Both the position numbers and the translations under genes were made by a program. Shown piece by piece: positions 1-9,196 of a stretch of 64,000 nt of DNA (positions are counted from its first letter, which is position 1; each line of letters starts with the position of its first letter). The stretch is from an uncultured Campylobacterales bacterium (GTDB taxonomy: Bacteria; Campylobacterota; Campylobacteria; Campylobacterales; Arcobacteraceae). The stretch is taken from positions 1-64,000 of the forward strand of contig CANLWY010000002.1 in NCBI GenBank assembly GCA_947494995.1. Reading direction: 5' to 3'. Below the pieces are notes generated by a model. That model saw only the letters and a program-made list of their open reading frames with translations, searched no databases and had not been told where the DNA came from.

Positions 1-2
1 GA

Positions 3-134
3 GATTTAAATACTTGTGATTTAAATACTTTAGATATGAATGAATTTACTTTAGTTCAAAATGAATTAGTAAATAGAAATATGTTAGATATTCCTTTATC
101 TTCTGTTTCTTTATCTCATGAATATGGATTTTAA
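3..134 (+). CDS. C-terminal tail of an unidentified ORF cut by the window edge
   Basis: An open frame enters from the left edge and ends at TAA 132-134. The visible 43 residues are hydrophilic and end in HEYGF. No domain is recognisable. It runs into the small helix-turn-helix gene that starts at 118 or 136, as expected for tightly packed genes of an integrated element. It could be non-coding, because only the last part is visible. Confidence 0.3.
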   Translation, partial: DLNTCDLNTLDMNEFTLVQNELVNRNMLDIPLSSVSLSHEYGF

Positions 135-387
135 AATGCAACTTTATACTATTAATGAACTATCACAAATTACAAAATACTCAAAACATACACTATATAC
201 AAAAAAGAAAAATATGACTAATGGTATTCATTACTTTCAACAACCAAAAGGTAAAATTTTATTTAGTGATAAAGCTATTAGTTTTCTTTTACAAATACCG
301 AAAGGAAAACATATAAATGAAAGTATCAAAAGGAACAATTTTCAAGAAAAAAAACAGTCCGTATCTATATATAAATATTTCAATTAA
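118..387 (+). CDS. Small helix-turn-helix DNA-binding protein, excisionase/AlpA-like
   Basis: This 89-residue basic protein has an N-terminal MerR/excisionase-like segment, LYTINELSQITKYSKHTLY, in which a first helix (INELSQI) is followed by a recognition-like helix (SKHTLYTKK). A short beta-like stretch (YFQQPKGKILFSDKAI) follows, resembling the wing of AlpA/Xis-type proteins. It overlaps the start of the integrase at 317 by 71 nt in another frame, which suggests translational coupling. The likely role is a recombination directionality factor or regulator of the element; this is inferred from the HTH and the position. An internal ATG at 136 is an alternative start. Neither candidate has a strong Shine-Dalgarno. 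Confidence 0.5.
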   Translation: MNMDFKMQLYTINELSQITKYSKHTLYTKKKNMTNGIHYFQQPKGKILFSDKAISFLLQIPKGKHINESIKRNNFQEKKQSVSIYKYFN

Positions 388-1417
388 TAAAAAGAGATAT
401 TTAATAAATACAAAATATCCTTATAGTAAAGAGCAGTATGTTAAAGATATTGAACTTCCTCTTTTTCGTGCAAAAATACTTTCTAAAGAGATTGTATTGG
501 AAAAAGAAGAAACTCAAGTTAAAAACTTTGAATATTATAGTAAAAGTTTTTTAAATACAAAAAAGTATTTAAAAGAATCAACATTTAAAGTTTACTCAAT
601 CTCTATTAGTTTTATTAATTCTCAATTTGGTTCTTTAGATATAAGTGAAATTAAAACAAGTGATATTAAAAGCTTTCTTTATAGTTTAGATATATCTGCA
701 TTAACATTTAGAAATTATCTTGTTCTTTTCAAAAATATTTTTGATGAAGCTTTACAAGATGGGTTAATAAGTGTTAATCCTTGTGATAATATTAAAAGAC
801 CAAAAGGCAAAACTAAAGATATTGAACCTTTTTCAGTTGATGAAGTTGATTTGATTCTTAACTCTTGTAGTGGTTGGTTTAGAAATTTTCTTGCATTATC
901 ATTTTATACGGGAGTTAGAACTGGTGAAGCAATAGCTCTTAAATGGCAAAATGTTGATTTAAAGAAAAAGAGAATTTATATAAATGCAACTAAAGCTGAT
1001 TATACAAAAGAGTCTACTCCCAAAACTTCTAATAGGTATGTTCCTATCTTTGATAGTTTAATTCCATATCTAGAAGAACAAAAAAGAACAACAGGATTAA
1101 AGACATATGTTTTTTATTCTGATAGGGGGAAAGTTCTAAGGAGTAATAATTTAAAAAGGTATTATTGGTTTCCTTTACTAAGAAGATTAAATATTGCATA
1201 TAGAGTTATATATAATACTAGACACACTTTTGCAACTAATATGATTATAAGTAATCAATTTAATTTAAATCAGATTGCTTATTGGTTAGGACATGCAAAT
1301 ATAAGAATGTTGATACATCATTACAATAAATATATTTCATCTGATTTGGATAATATTGATAAGAGTTTTGATGTTTTTTGTGTAAAAAAATGTAACACTA
1401 ATTTTGTAAGTGCTTAA
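317..1417 (+). CDS. Tyrosine recombinase / phage-type integrase
   Basis: The product is 366 residues, a normal length for the phage integrase family. Residues 1-60 look like an arm-type DNA-binding domain, about 70-160 is the SAM-like core-binding domain, and 175-345 is the catalytic domain. Visible catalytic residues are R201 (YTGVRTGE), probably K226, R302 (NTRHTFAT), H326 (WLGHANIR) and the nucleophile Y336 (HHYNKYI). The first histidine of the H-x-x-R box is Y299, a tolerated variant. The ATG at 317 has an AAAGGAAAA ribosome binding site. The gene sits at the right end of what appears to be an integrated element extending left of the window. No tRNA gene is visible beside it, so the attachment site is unknown. 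Confidence 0.9.
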   Translation: MKVSKGTIFKKKNSPYLYINISINKKRYLINTKYPYSKEQYVKDIELPLFRAKILSKEIVLEKEETQVKNFEYYSKSFLNTKKYLKESTFKVYSISISFINSQFGSLDISEIKTSDIKSFLYSLDISALTFRNYLVLFKNIFDEALQDGLISVNPCDNIKRPKGKTKDIEPFSVDEVDLILNSCSGWFRNFLALSFYTGVRTGEAIALKWQNVDLKKKRIYINATKADYTKESTPKTSNRYVPIFDSLIPYLEEQKRTTGLKTYVFYSDRGKVLRSNNLKRYYWFPLLRRLNIAYRVIYNTRHTFATNMIISNQFNLNQIAYWLGHANIRMLIHHYNKYISSDLDNIDKSFDVFCVKKCNTNFVSA

Positions 1418-1440
1418 AGAAGGCATTTAGTCTTATTTTG

Positions 1441-1454
1441 AGATAATATTATCT
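1441..1454. repeat. Perfect 14-bp palindrome between integrase and rraA-like gene
   Basis: AGATAATATTATCT is its own reverse complement. It lies 23 bp after the integrase stop and about 20 bp before the next start codon, at the border between element and resident genes. It could be a recombinase core site, a regulator site or a chance AT-rich palindrome. No second copy was recognised in the window. Confidence 0.3.
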
Positions 1455-1476
1455 TACTAAGAAAAAAGGAAGATTA

Positions 1477-1956
1477 ATGGAATTTTTTACAGCAGATATT
1501 TGTGATGAACACCCAGATAAAGTACATGTATTAGATAATGATTTTACAAACTATGGAGCAAAAGAGAAATTTATAGGACAAGTTGTAACTGTAAAACTTG
1601 ATAGAAATAATAGTGAACTAATAAAAGTATTAAGAGATGAAGATGGTACTGGTAAAGTTGTAGTTGTAGATGTAGAAAACGAATACTTTGCAGTTGTAGG
1701 TGAAAACCTAATGAAATTTGCACATAATAATAACTATGAAGGGATTATTGTAAATGGATATATTAGAGATACTTTTCAAATAAAAGATATTCCTGTTGCT
1801 CTATTTGCTAGAGGAACTTGTTCTAGAAAGTATATTCCTGTAACGCAAGGTCAAAGAGGTATTGAACTATCTTTTTGTGGAGTTCAGTTTAATGATGGTG
1901 ATTATGTATATGCAGATACAGATGGAATCATATTATCACAAGAGAAGCTAGTTTAG
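1477..1956 (+). CDS. rraA: RraA family protein (RNase E inhibitor-like / HMG aldolase fold)
   Basis: The 159-residue protein matches the RraA/MenG-like family over its whole length. It has the conserved core AVVGENLMKFAHNNNYEGI followed by GYIRD and the IPVALFARGTC segment. In this fold the R-D pair of GYIRD and upstream glycine-rich turns form the divalent-metal and ligand site. In gamma-proteobacteria RraA binds RNase E and inhibits it; in other bacteria homologues act as 4-hydroxy-4-methyl-2-oxoglutarate/oxaloacetate aldolases. Which role applies here cannot be told from sequence. The start has an AAAAGGAAG ribosome binding site. The next gene begins 1 nt after the stop, so the two are co-transcribed. 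Confidence 0.85.
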   Translation: MEFFTADICDEHPDKVHVLDNDFTNYGAKEKFIGQVVTVKLDRNNSELIKVLRDEDGTGKVVVVDVENEYFAVVGENLMKFAHNNNYEGIIVNGYIRDTFQIKDIPVALFARGTCSRKYIPVTQGQRGIELSFCGVQFNDGDYVYADTDGIILSQEKLV

Positions 1957-1957
1957 A

Positions 1958-2524
1958 ATGTATATATTTGGTTATGGTTCACTTGTAAATATTTCAAGTG
2001 CACAAAAATCTTTTAAAAGAGAGTTAAAACACGAAGATTTTATTCCTGTCGTTGTAAATGGATATAAAAAAGCTTGGAATTCAATAGAGTATATTGTTTT
2101 TGATGGGGAAGAAGAGATTATAAATGGAATCTTCTTAAATCTTCAAGAAGATAAGAATTCAAATACAAATGGTGTTTTATTAAAGATTACAGAAGAAGAG
2201 TTTGAGTTTTTAAAATTAAGAGAGAAAAACTACTCTTGTATAGAGATAAGTTCTGTTGAAGATTTTCAAACAGATGAAAAGATATATACTTTTATGACTA
2301 CAAGAGAAGAGAAAATAGCAAAAGCTGATGATGAGTCTTGTTATATTCCTAAGAAATATATATCTTTGCTTGAAGATGGACTAAAACCTTATGAAAATAA
2401 GTTTAAAGAAGAGTTTGTCTCATCATATTCAAACTATCCTTTTCCTATAAAAGATGGAACATATAAGTTCTCAGACCCTATACAAAATAAGTTTGCAAAA
2501 GATGGTATAAAAGATGAATTGTAA
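1958..2524 (+). CDS. Gamma-glutamylcyclotransferase-like protein
   Basis: This 188-residue protein starts MYIFGYGSLVN, the YGSL signature of the GGCT/AIG2-like fold that binds the gamma-glutamyl moiety. A likely catalytic Glu lies in FLKLREKNYS, equivalent to the family's E followed by Y/R. Known members cyclise gamma-glutamyl amino acids or glutathione fragments to 5-oxoproline. The substrate here is not predictable. The C-terminal third (about residues 120-188) is not part of the minimal domain. The gene is sandwiched between the RraA-like gene (1-nt gap) and a TPR membrane protein (11-nt overlap), so the three probably form an operon. Confidence 0.75.
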   Translation: MYIFGYGSLVNISSAQKSFKRELKHEDFIPVVVNGYKKAWNSIEYIVFDGEEEIINGIFLNLQEDKNSNTNGVLLKITEEEFEFLKLREKNYSCIEISSVEDFQTDEKIYTFMTTREEKIAKADDESCYIPKKYISLLEDGLKPYENKFKEEFVSSYSNYPFPIKDGTYKFSDPIQNKFAKDGIKDEL

Positions 2525-4724
2525 TTGCAACCTTCATACAGGAGGGTTGTCTTTAAATAGAAGAGAAAAGAGCTCTCAATCTATTCTTACAAAAAACGCA
2601 AATGAGATAGAGATTGTATTTTGTAAAGATGATACCTTAGATGATTTTGAAGCTGCATTAAGTGAAGTAAGTGGTAGTAGCTCTTCTTCTTTTTATAAAT
2701 TAAAGAAAAAAATATCCTCTTCAATCCTTAGTATTGTATCAGTTATAATTATCATGTTCGCACTTTTATCATCTTCTTTATATGAAGATGTATTTAAAAA
2801 AATCCTTTTTGAGTCTCCTTTAGCGTGGGAAGTTAGTGATTCTATTTCTATGCTTTTTGTATTGCTTTTCTTTTTTGGACTTGTGATGATGCCTTCAATT
2901 CTTGAAGGTGAGCGTTCACAGTTAAAGAATGTATTAGAGTCTTGGTTTAACAAAGATGCAAGAAGAAGAAAAAGACTTATTTTAGCTTTTAAAGAGTTAG
3001 ATAAGAAGTGTCAAATCAAGATTTATAATATTGATTTATTGGAAGATGAACACTGGATGTGGAAACTAGTTGTTCCAACAGTAATAAAACATTTTATAGA
3101 TATAGATTTTTTTATTAGAAATGATCAGAAAAGAGTTATATTAAAAAGATTAGAAAAGCTAGATGTATTAGGAATAAATATTACTAATGAAATAGATAAA
3201 AAGCCTAAAGCTAGTGTAGAGATACTTCTTAGTGAAAAAGAGGCTTCTTTATACTCTTTAATGCAGTTAAGTTCTACTTATATTGTAGGGAAGAGTCTTG
3301 ATAAGCAGTTTGTTTCTTTAGAACTTTTTGAATATTGCGGTAGAAGCTTTTTTAGTGACAAAAAAGATAGTAGTAAAAGTCTTATTTCAGGTTTTCAAAA
3401 CTTTATAAATAGATGTTTTGATGATTTCTATTTTTTAAAACAAGAAAAATCTGCACAGGTCTATTTTACACCTATAGTAGAGAATAAAAAACTTGAAGAT
3501 GAGAGAAGAAGATTATCATATTTTTTAAGAAACCATATTGAAGAGTGCTTGGAATATTTTGATAATCCAATTTCATTATTGATTTTATATTATTATGTAA
3601 AAGATATTGTTTTAGATGAAAAAAGAATGATAGCTATTTTAGAGAAGTTAATATCATCAATAAAGAAAAAACAACAATATGCACTAATAGATGAGTTTTG
3701 GTTTAGTATAACTGGGGAGATGTTTGATTCAGAAGATATAGAAAACTTTGAATTGACAAATAACTCTTTATATAGAAAACTAAGTGTATCTAGTCTAAAT
3801 GAACTGATGTTCTTATTTGAAAGAAATGGATATTTTGAACAGGCTTTATTATTAGCTAAATATCTATATGAAATAAACCCTCATAAGTATTCTGTTGATA
3901 TTTGTTCTTTATATGAAAGAAGTGGTCAGTTTGATAAAGCCTTCAAATCACTTCCTTTAGAGTTTAAAATAGGAAAGAGTGAATATACAAAACCAAAAGA
4001 TATAGAAGTAAGATATCTTCAAAGAAAGTCTTGGATAGTTGTAAGTCAACGAAGGCAAGAAGATAAACAAGAAGGTTTAGACTCTCTGGAAAAACTAAAA
4101 GAGATACTTTTCTCTCATACAGAAGATAATGAACCTTTATGGTTATGGCATTACTACAATATTAAAGCAAATTATTGTGAATGGAATGAAGATTATGATG
4201 AAGCTATAAAAAACTATAAAAAATGTCTAGCTATTCCTGCACTTGGTGCTTTTGAATATGGTGGAACCTTTGTAAATATGTCTATAGCATTAAGATTTAA
4301 GTACTTAACAAAGGGTTTACAAAATATTGATACTATAAACGACTCTATTTCTATAGGAAATACGGGAGTGATGTTAAAAGAGTCTGTAGGTGATAGGGAT
4401 GAGATGCCTGTAGTATTACATAATCAAGCCTTGAATATTTTATACAAAGTTTTAAATTTTGAAGATGAAAAGTTAGTTAAAAGTGCAGTTGAATTGACAA
4501 ATAGAGGAATTGAGATTTTAGATTCAACAGCTTCTATTAAAAGACTTGGAATTATTCTTTGTGAAAATATAATTGTGAAATCTATTTTAAAAGAAGATGT
4601 GAGTTCTTTAAAACTAAGACTAGAAGAGCATTGGCCTTTAATGGATGATTATGAAAAAGAACAAATCTGTATGATTTATGATAAATTTGTTTTGAAAGCT
4701 ATATGTAATCCTTTAAATATATAA
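2514..4724 (+). CDS. Large membrane-anchored TPR-like protein of unknown function
   Basis: The product is 736 residues. The N-terminal 55 residues are polar with a serine-rich stretch. Two membrane segments follow, about residues 65-88 (ILSIVSVIIIMFALLSSS) and 105-128 (SMLFVLLFFFGLVMM). The rest is a long helical, probably cytoplasmic region. Its middle and C-terminal parts show TPR-like spacing, for example FEQALLLAKYLYEINPHKY, FDKAFKSLP and YDEAIKNYKKCLAIP. No enzyme motif is seen. The start overlaps the upstream GGCT-like stop by 11 nt, suggesting coupled translation. A scaffold or assembly role is plausible from the TPRs, but the family is not one I recognise. Confidence 0.7.
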   Translation: MNCNCNLHTGGLSLNRREKSSQSILTKNANEIEIVFCKDDTLDDFEAALSEVSGSSSSSFYKLKKKISSSILSIVSVIIIMFALLSSSLYEDVFKKILFESPLAWEVSDSISMLFVLLFFFGLVMMPSILEGERSQLKNVLESWFNKDARRRKRLILAFKELDKKCQIKIYNIDLLEDEHWMWKLVVPTVIKHFIDIDFFIRNDQKRVILKRLEKLDVLGINITNEIDKKPKASVEILLSEKEASLYSLMQLSSTYIVGKSLDKQFVSLELFEYCGRSFFSDKKDSSKSLISGFQNFINRCFDDFYFLKQEKSAQVYFTPIVENKKLEDERRRLSYFLRNHIEECLEYFDNPISLLILYYYVKDIVLDEKRMIAILEKLISSIKKKQQYALIDEFWFSITGEMFDSEDIENFELTNNSLYRKLSVSSLNELMFLFERNGYFEQALLLAKYLYEINPHKYSVDICSLYERSGQFDKAFKSLPLEFKIGKSEYTKPKDIEVRYLQRKSWIVVSQRRQEDKQEGLDSLEKLKEILFSHTEDNEPLWLWHYYNIKANYCEWNEDYDEAIKNYKKCLAIPALGAFEYGGTFVNMSIALRFKYLTKGLQNIDTINDSISIGNTGVMLKESVGDRDEMPVVLHNQALNILYKVLNFEDEKLVKSAVELTNRGIEILDSTASIKRLGIILCENIIVKSILKEDVSSLKLRLEEHWPLMDDYEKEQICMIYDKFVLKAICNPLNI

Positions 4725-4766
4725 TACGCAATTATGTTATTAATTTAATGCTAAGAGGAAAAGTAA

Positions 4767-6869
4767 ATGAATTATATGAAAGATACTATAAATTTAAATA
4801 CTGGGACAGTTGAAGAAAAAAGAGCTCAAATTAAAGAGTACTTTCTTCAAACGTATGAATTAGATGAAAAATTATTTGATTTATTAAAGGATAGAAAAGA
4901 TTTATATAAGCAACCAAATAGATTAAGACATCCACTTATTTTTTATTATGGGCATACAGCTACATTTTTTATGAATAAGCTAAATGTATCAAATATAGTA
5001 ACAACTAGAATAAATAAAACATATGAATCAATATTTGCAATTGGCGTTGATGAGATGTCTTGGGATGATTTAAATGGCGAACATTATACTTGGCCAACAT
5101 ATGAAGAGACTAAAGCTTATAGGGATGAGGTAAAAGCTTTAGTTCTTGATTTAATAGATAATATGGAGTTTACTTTACCAATAAACTGGGAATCTCCTAT
5201 GTGGATTATTCTTATGGGTATTGAACATGAGAATATTCATATAGAGACTTCATCTGTATTGCTAAGAGAACTTAATATTAAGCATTTAAAAGATGATGAA
5301 ATATTTGAGTACAATAATGAAGCCTGTCATAACTATCCTCAAAATGAACTATTAGATGTAGAGGGTGGAGAAGTTTTATTAGAAAAAGATCATAACAATC
5401 CAATCTATTATGGATGGGATAATGAATTTGCATTTCACAAAGCGCAAATCAAAGATTTTAAAGCAAGTAAATATTTAGTATCAAATGGTGAGTTTTTAGA
5501 GTTTGTAAATGATGATGGATATTCTAAGCTACATTATTTTACTGAAGATGGATTAAAGTGGTTGGATTTTACTCAAGCTAAGCACCCAACATTTTGGGTG
5601 AAAGATAAAGATAGATTTTATTTAAGAGAGATAAATAGAATAGTACCACTTCCTTTAAACTATCCAGTGGATATAAATGTATTTGAAGCAGAAGCATTTT
5701 GTAAATACAAATCAGAAAAACTAGGATTTGAAGTAAGACTTCCTAGTGAAGATGAGTATTATAGATTAAATGATTATGTAAAAGCACAAAGTTGTGAAGC
5801 AAATATAGGACTTAAATATTTTAATCAAACGCCAGTAGATAAGTATGTATTTGAAAGTAAGAGTGGAGACTTTTATGATGTTATAGGAAATGTATGGCAA
5901 TGGAGTATAACTCCAACATATCCTTTTGATGGATTTAAAACGCATCCAGCATATGATGACTTTACAACTCCAACTTTTGATGATAGACATGCACTTATAA
6001 AAGGTGGATCTTTTATTTCTTTAGGAAATGAGATCTTAAGAGAAGCAAGATATGCTTTTAGAAAGCATTTCTTCCAACATGCAGGATTTAGATACGTGAA
6101 ATCAGACAATGATTATAGAACAAAATTAAACGACAATGTATATGAAACAGACGAACAAATCTCTCAGTATTGTGAATTTCATTATGGGCAAGAGAATTTT
6201 GGAGTTAAGAATTTTCCTAAAAATTCAGTAGATTTATTAAAGCCACATTTTGAAGGTATTAAGACTAAAAAAGCTTTAGATTTAGGATGTTCAGTAGGAC
6301 GAAGTACTTTTGAATTAGGGAAAATATTTGATGAGGTGTTAGGAATTGATTTTTCTGCAAACTTTATTAATGTTGGGGTTAAACTTAAAAAATACGATAG
6401 CCTTACTTTTAAAGTTGCAAGTGAAGGTGATTTATTTGATGAGAAGACAGTATCTTTAAGAGATTTTGATTTAGAAGAAACACAAAATAAAGTTTCATTT
6501 ATGCAAGGGGATGCTTGTAATTTAAAAGATATATACACAGGGTATGATTTAATCTTCTGCTCGAACCTAATAGATAGATTATATTATCCTCAAAAATTCT
6601 TAGATGATATTCCAAATAGAGTAAATGAAGGTGGTCTTTTAGTTCTTCTTAGTCCATATACTTGGCTTGAAGATTATACTCCAAAAGAGAACTGGCTTGG
6701 AGGTTATCTAAAAGATAATGTAGAAGTTAAAACTTTAGATACCTTAAAAGATAATTTAAAAGATAAATATGAATTAGTAGAAACTATTAATGTACCTTTT
6801 GTTATCAAAGAAACTGCAAGAAAACATCAGTATACAGTTTCACAAATGAGTATTTGGAAGAAAAAGTAA
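4767..6869 (+). CDS. ovoA: OvoA: 5-histidylcysteine sulfoxide synthase with 4-mercaptohistidine N1-methyltransferase domain
   Basis: The 700-residue protein carries the full OvoA architecture. An N-terminal DinB-like iron-binding domain has the HxxxHxE facial-triad motif at H154, H158 and E160 (EHENIHIE). A formylglycine-generating-enzyme-like sulfoxide synthase core spans about 200-450 (GNVWQWS, GGSFISLG, HAGFRYV). A C-terminal SAM methyltransferase domain spans about 490-700 (LDLGCSVGRSTFELG, motif I). OvoA uses O2 and Fe(II) to join cysteine to C5 of histidine and methylates the imidazole on the way to the antioxidant ovothiol A. The later C-S lyase step (OvoB) is not encoded next to it. 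The gene stands alone with its own AAGAGGAAAAG ribosome binding site. Confidence 0.92.
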   Translation: MNYMKDTINLNTGTVEEKRAQIKEYFLQTYELDEKLFDLLKDRKDLYKQPNRLRHPLIFYYGHTATFFMNKLNVSNIVTTRINKTYESIFAIGVDEMSWDDLNGEHYTWPTYEETKAYRDEVKALVLDLIDNMEFTLPINWESPMWIILMGIEHENIHIETSSVLLRELNIKHLKDDEIFEYNNEACHNYPQNELLDVEGGEVLLEKDHNNPIYYGWDNEFAFHKAQIKDFKASKYLVSNGEFLEFVNDDGYSKLHYFTEDGLKWLDFTQAKHPTFWVKDKDRFYLREINRIVPLPLNYPVDINVFEAEAFCKYKSEKLGFEVRLPSEDEYYRLNDYVKAQSCEANIGLKYFNQTPVDKYVFESKSGDFYDVIGNVWQWSITPTYPFDGFKTHPAYDDFTTPTFDDRHALIKGGSFISLGNEILREARYAFRKHFFQHAGFRYVKSDNDYRTKLNDNVYETDEQISQYCEFHYGQENFGVKNFPKNSVDLLKPHFEGIKTKKALDLGCSVGRSTFELGKIFDEVLGIDFSANFINVGVKLKKYDSLTFKVASEGDLFDEKTVSLRDFDLEETQNKVSFMQGDACNLKDIYTGYDLIFCSNLIDRLYYPQKFLDDIPNRVNEGGLLVLLSPYTWLEDYTPKENWLGGYLKDNVEVKTLDTLKDNLKDKYELVETINVPFVIKETARKHQYTVSQMSIWKKK

Positions 6870-6924
6870 AACATAATATTATATATTAATAATATATAAA
6901 TTTACTTTAGTGTAGACTATTTTT

Positions 6925-8175
6925 ATGAATAGTCTACAACTTATTAGTTCTAAAAAAGAGTTAGCTCTTTTCTCCTCTCTTTTAATACTTATTTTTCTTT
7001 TTAATATTGTTCATGAATATTTTAAATATAGAGATTTTACAAGCGAAGAAGTTTTTCAATCTAAATTTCAAATTATAAACATCTATAAGAAAGAAGACTA
7101 TTATGTTTTAAAACTAAAAGATGATAATCTTAGTTTTTTTACATCTATATCAAAAGAAGAGGGTGTAGAAAAACTTCAATATATAGATATCGCTATTTTA
7201 ACTACTAAAGTTGATTTTATTTCATATCTTAAAGGTTTTTACGCAAAGTCTCTTTATTATGAGTTATTAACTAAAAAAGATGATTTTAAAACTATTATTT
7301 ATGAAAATATAAATGCGCAACATAAAGATATAAAGCTTCAAGAGCTTTTCAATGCACTTTTTCTTGCAATTCCCATATCAAAAGAGAATAGGGCTATTTA
7401 CACAAATTTTGGAATATCTCATTTGATAGCTATTTCAGGTTTTCATTTGGGTATTATTTCTTTTGTAGTTTATTGGATAGTTTATTTTCCTTATTCTTAC
7501 TTACATAGAAAATATTTTATATATAGAAATAAAAGAGCTGATATTTTAATTTTAACAATTGCCATTCTTACTTTCTATTTGATTTTAGCCGATATTGTGC
7601 CTTCACTTTTGAGAGCTTTTATTATGTTTATATTGGCTTTTTTATTTTTGCGTTCAAATATAAAAGTAGTTTCCTTTCAAACACTACTATTTACACTTCT
7701 TCTCATAGTTGCACTATTTCCAAAATACTTATTTTCAATCTCTTTATGGTTTTCTGTCATAGGAGTGTTTTATATATTTTTATATATACAATATTTTAAT
7801 GGACTACAAAAGTTATTTGCTTTTCTCTTTTTTAATTTTTGGATATTTTTAGTATTTAACCCTATAGTTCACTTCTTTTTTTATAATACAGCTTATGAAC
7901 AGTTAATATCACCTTTTATAACACTATTTTTTACAGTTTTTTATCCTGTAGAACTTTTTTTGCATATTATTGGTAAAGGATCATTTTTTGATTGGTATAT
8001 CTCCTTTTTTCTAGACTATGAGATGAATATTTATGAAATAGAGACACCTTTATGGTTTTTTATAATTTATGTTACTATCTCGGTGCTTTCTATTTTCAAG
8101 AAAAAAGCCTTTGTTTTATTAAATATATTATTAGTGTTATTTAATATTTATTTACATTCACTTCTTTTCATTTGA
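6925..8175 (+). CDS. comEC: ComEC/Rec2-family DNA uptake channel protein
   Basis: This 416-residue polytopic protein has the ComEC competence-domain signature HLIAISGFHLGIISFVVYW followed by PSLLRAFIMFILAFLFLRS. An N-terminal membrane segment (FSSLLILIFLFNIVHEYF) precedes a periplasmic OB-like region with a KFQIINIYKKEDYYVLKLKDD pattern, and then at least seven further helices. ComEC carries single-stranded transforming DNA across the inner membrane. The C-terminal metallo-beta-lactamase domain of Gram-positive ComEC is absent, as in other Campylobacterota and Helicobacter forms. Its 3' end overlaps the convergent M48 protease gene by 28 nt. Confidence 0.85.
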   Translation: MNSLQLISSKKELALFSSLLILIFLFNIVHEYFKYRDFTSEEVFQSKFQIINIYKKEDYYVLKLKDDNLSFFTSISKEEGVEKLQYIDIAILTTKVDFISYLKGFYAKSLYYELLTKKDDFKTIIYENINAQHKDIKLQELFNALFLAIPISKENRAIYTNFGISHLIAISGFHLGIISFVVYWIVYFPYSYLHRKYFIYRNKRADILILTIAILTFYLILADIVPSLLRAFIMFILAFLFLRSNIKVVSFQTLLFTLLLIVALFPKYLFSISLWFSVIGVFYIFLYIQYFNGLQKLFAFLFFNFWIFLVFNPIVHFFFYNTAYEQLISPFITLFFTVFYPVELFLHIIGKGSFFDWYISFFLDYEMNIYEIETPLWFFIIYVTISVLSIFKKKAFVLLNILLVLFNIYLHSLLFI

Positions 8176-9194
8176 AAGCATTTTTTATATTTTTCAACTA
8201 GTTCATATCTCTCTTTATTTGTTGGATGTGATGAAAAGTAGTTAAATATTGTTTTCTTAGTACTTTTTTTATTTGTGATTTTTTCTAAGATATTAGAAAA
8301 GTTTTCGGGATTTATTCTCATATTTAACATCTTTTTTAAAGCATATTCATCTGCATCAAGTTCATGTTTTCTAGAATAGTTTGTATCTATTAAGATTGAT
8401 CCTAATCCAACTCCAAAGTCTGATATAGCAGTTGCATCACCTGATATATACATCAAGAAAACTGTAACAAAAGAGCTCTCAATAATTCTTTGTAGACTAT
8501 GTCTATTTACAATATGCCCAATTTCATGATATATAACGGCGTTTAATTCTTCACTATTTTTACTAAGTCTTATTAATTCATCTGTGATAATTATATTTCC
8601 ATCAGGAAGCGCCAATGCATTTGGTATACTTTGTTTCCCCATTTTCCATTCACGAAAGTTAAGTTTTATATTAAAATCTTTATTCTCTATATAAGGCTGA
8701 ACATTTTTTTGAAAAGAGGCTAAGATTTCTTTTTTCTTTTTATCATCTAATTTTGTCTTTTTAAGTAAGTATTCATCAAGGGCTTCTAGTGCATTCTCAG
8801 AAATCTTAACATTAAAATTTGCAGGTAACATAAAAGCAAGTTTTTTACTTGAATAGGGAACACCCCATTTAAAAAATGAAAAAGTTAATAGAATTGTCAC
8901 ACTAATAGATAAAATTATTAATATAAAACTCGATTCTAGTTTATGAAGTATATTTTTTTTAGGAATTAGAAATTCGTCAACAAAGCTGTTTTCTTTTGTT
9001 GTAAATATCAATCCTTCTTCAAGTTCAATTTTTCTAAGGATACTTCCTACTCTTGGACTTATTTTCAATAAAGAAAGTTGCCCACTAAATATAGTATCAT
9101 CATTATGAGTGATTATATAAATATTCTCTCTTATAGACAATTCAACTTTTTTTGAAGTTGAACTATCTTTTTCATATAAATTACCACTAATCAT
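8148..9194 (-). CDS. Membrane-anchored M48-family zinc metallopeptidase
   Basis: The 348-residue protein has an N-terminal domain of about 80 residues, one membrane helix (FILIILSISVTILLTFSFF, about 88-108) and a C-terminal M48 peptidase domain. The zinc motif HEIGH is in VIYHEIGHIVNRHSLQ. A downstream Glu ligand is in ELDADEYALKKM, and a conserved tail SSHPTNKERYELV matches BepA/YggG-like periplasmic M48 enzymes. The catalytic domain is likely periplasmic. It lies 2 nt after the DUF898 gene on the same strand, so a shared transcript and membrane-protein quality-control role are plausible. Confidence 0.88.
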   Translation of the reverse strand: MISGNLYEKDSSTSKKVELSIRENIYIITHNDDTIFSGQLSLLKISPRVGSILRKIELEEGLIFTTKENSFVDEFLIPKKNILHKLESSFILIILSISVTILLTFSFFKWGVPYSSKKLAFMLPANFNVKISENALEALDEYLLKKTKLDDKKKKEILASFQKNVQPYIENKDFNIKLNFREWKMGKQSIPNALALPDGNIIITDELIRLSKNSEELNAVIYHEIGHIVNRHSLQRIIESSFVTVFLMYISGDATAISDFGVGLGSILIDTNYSRKHELDADEYALKKMLNMRINPENFSNILEKITNKKSTKKTIFNYFSSHPTNKERYELVEKYKKCFQMKRSECK

Positions 9195-9196
9195 TT

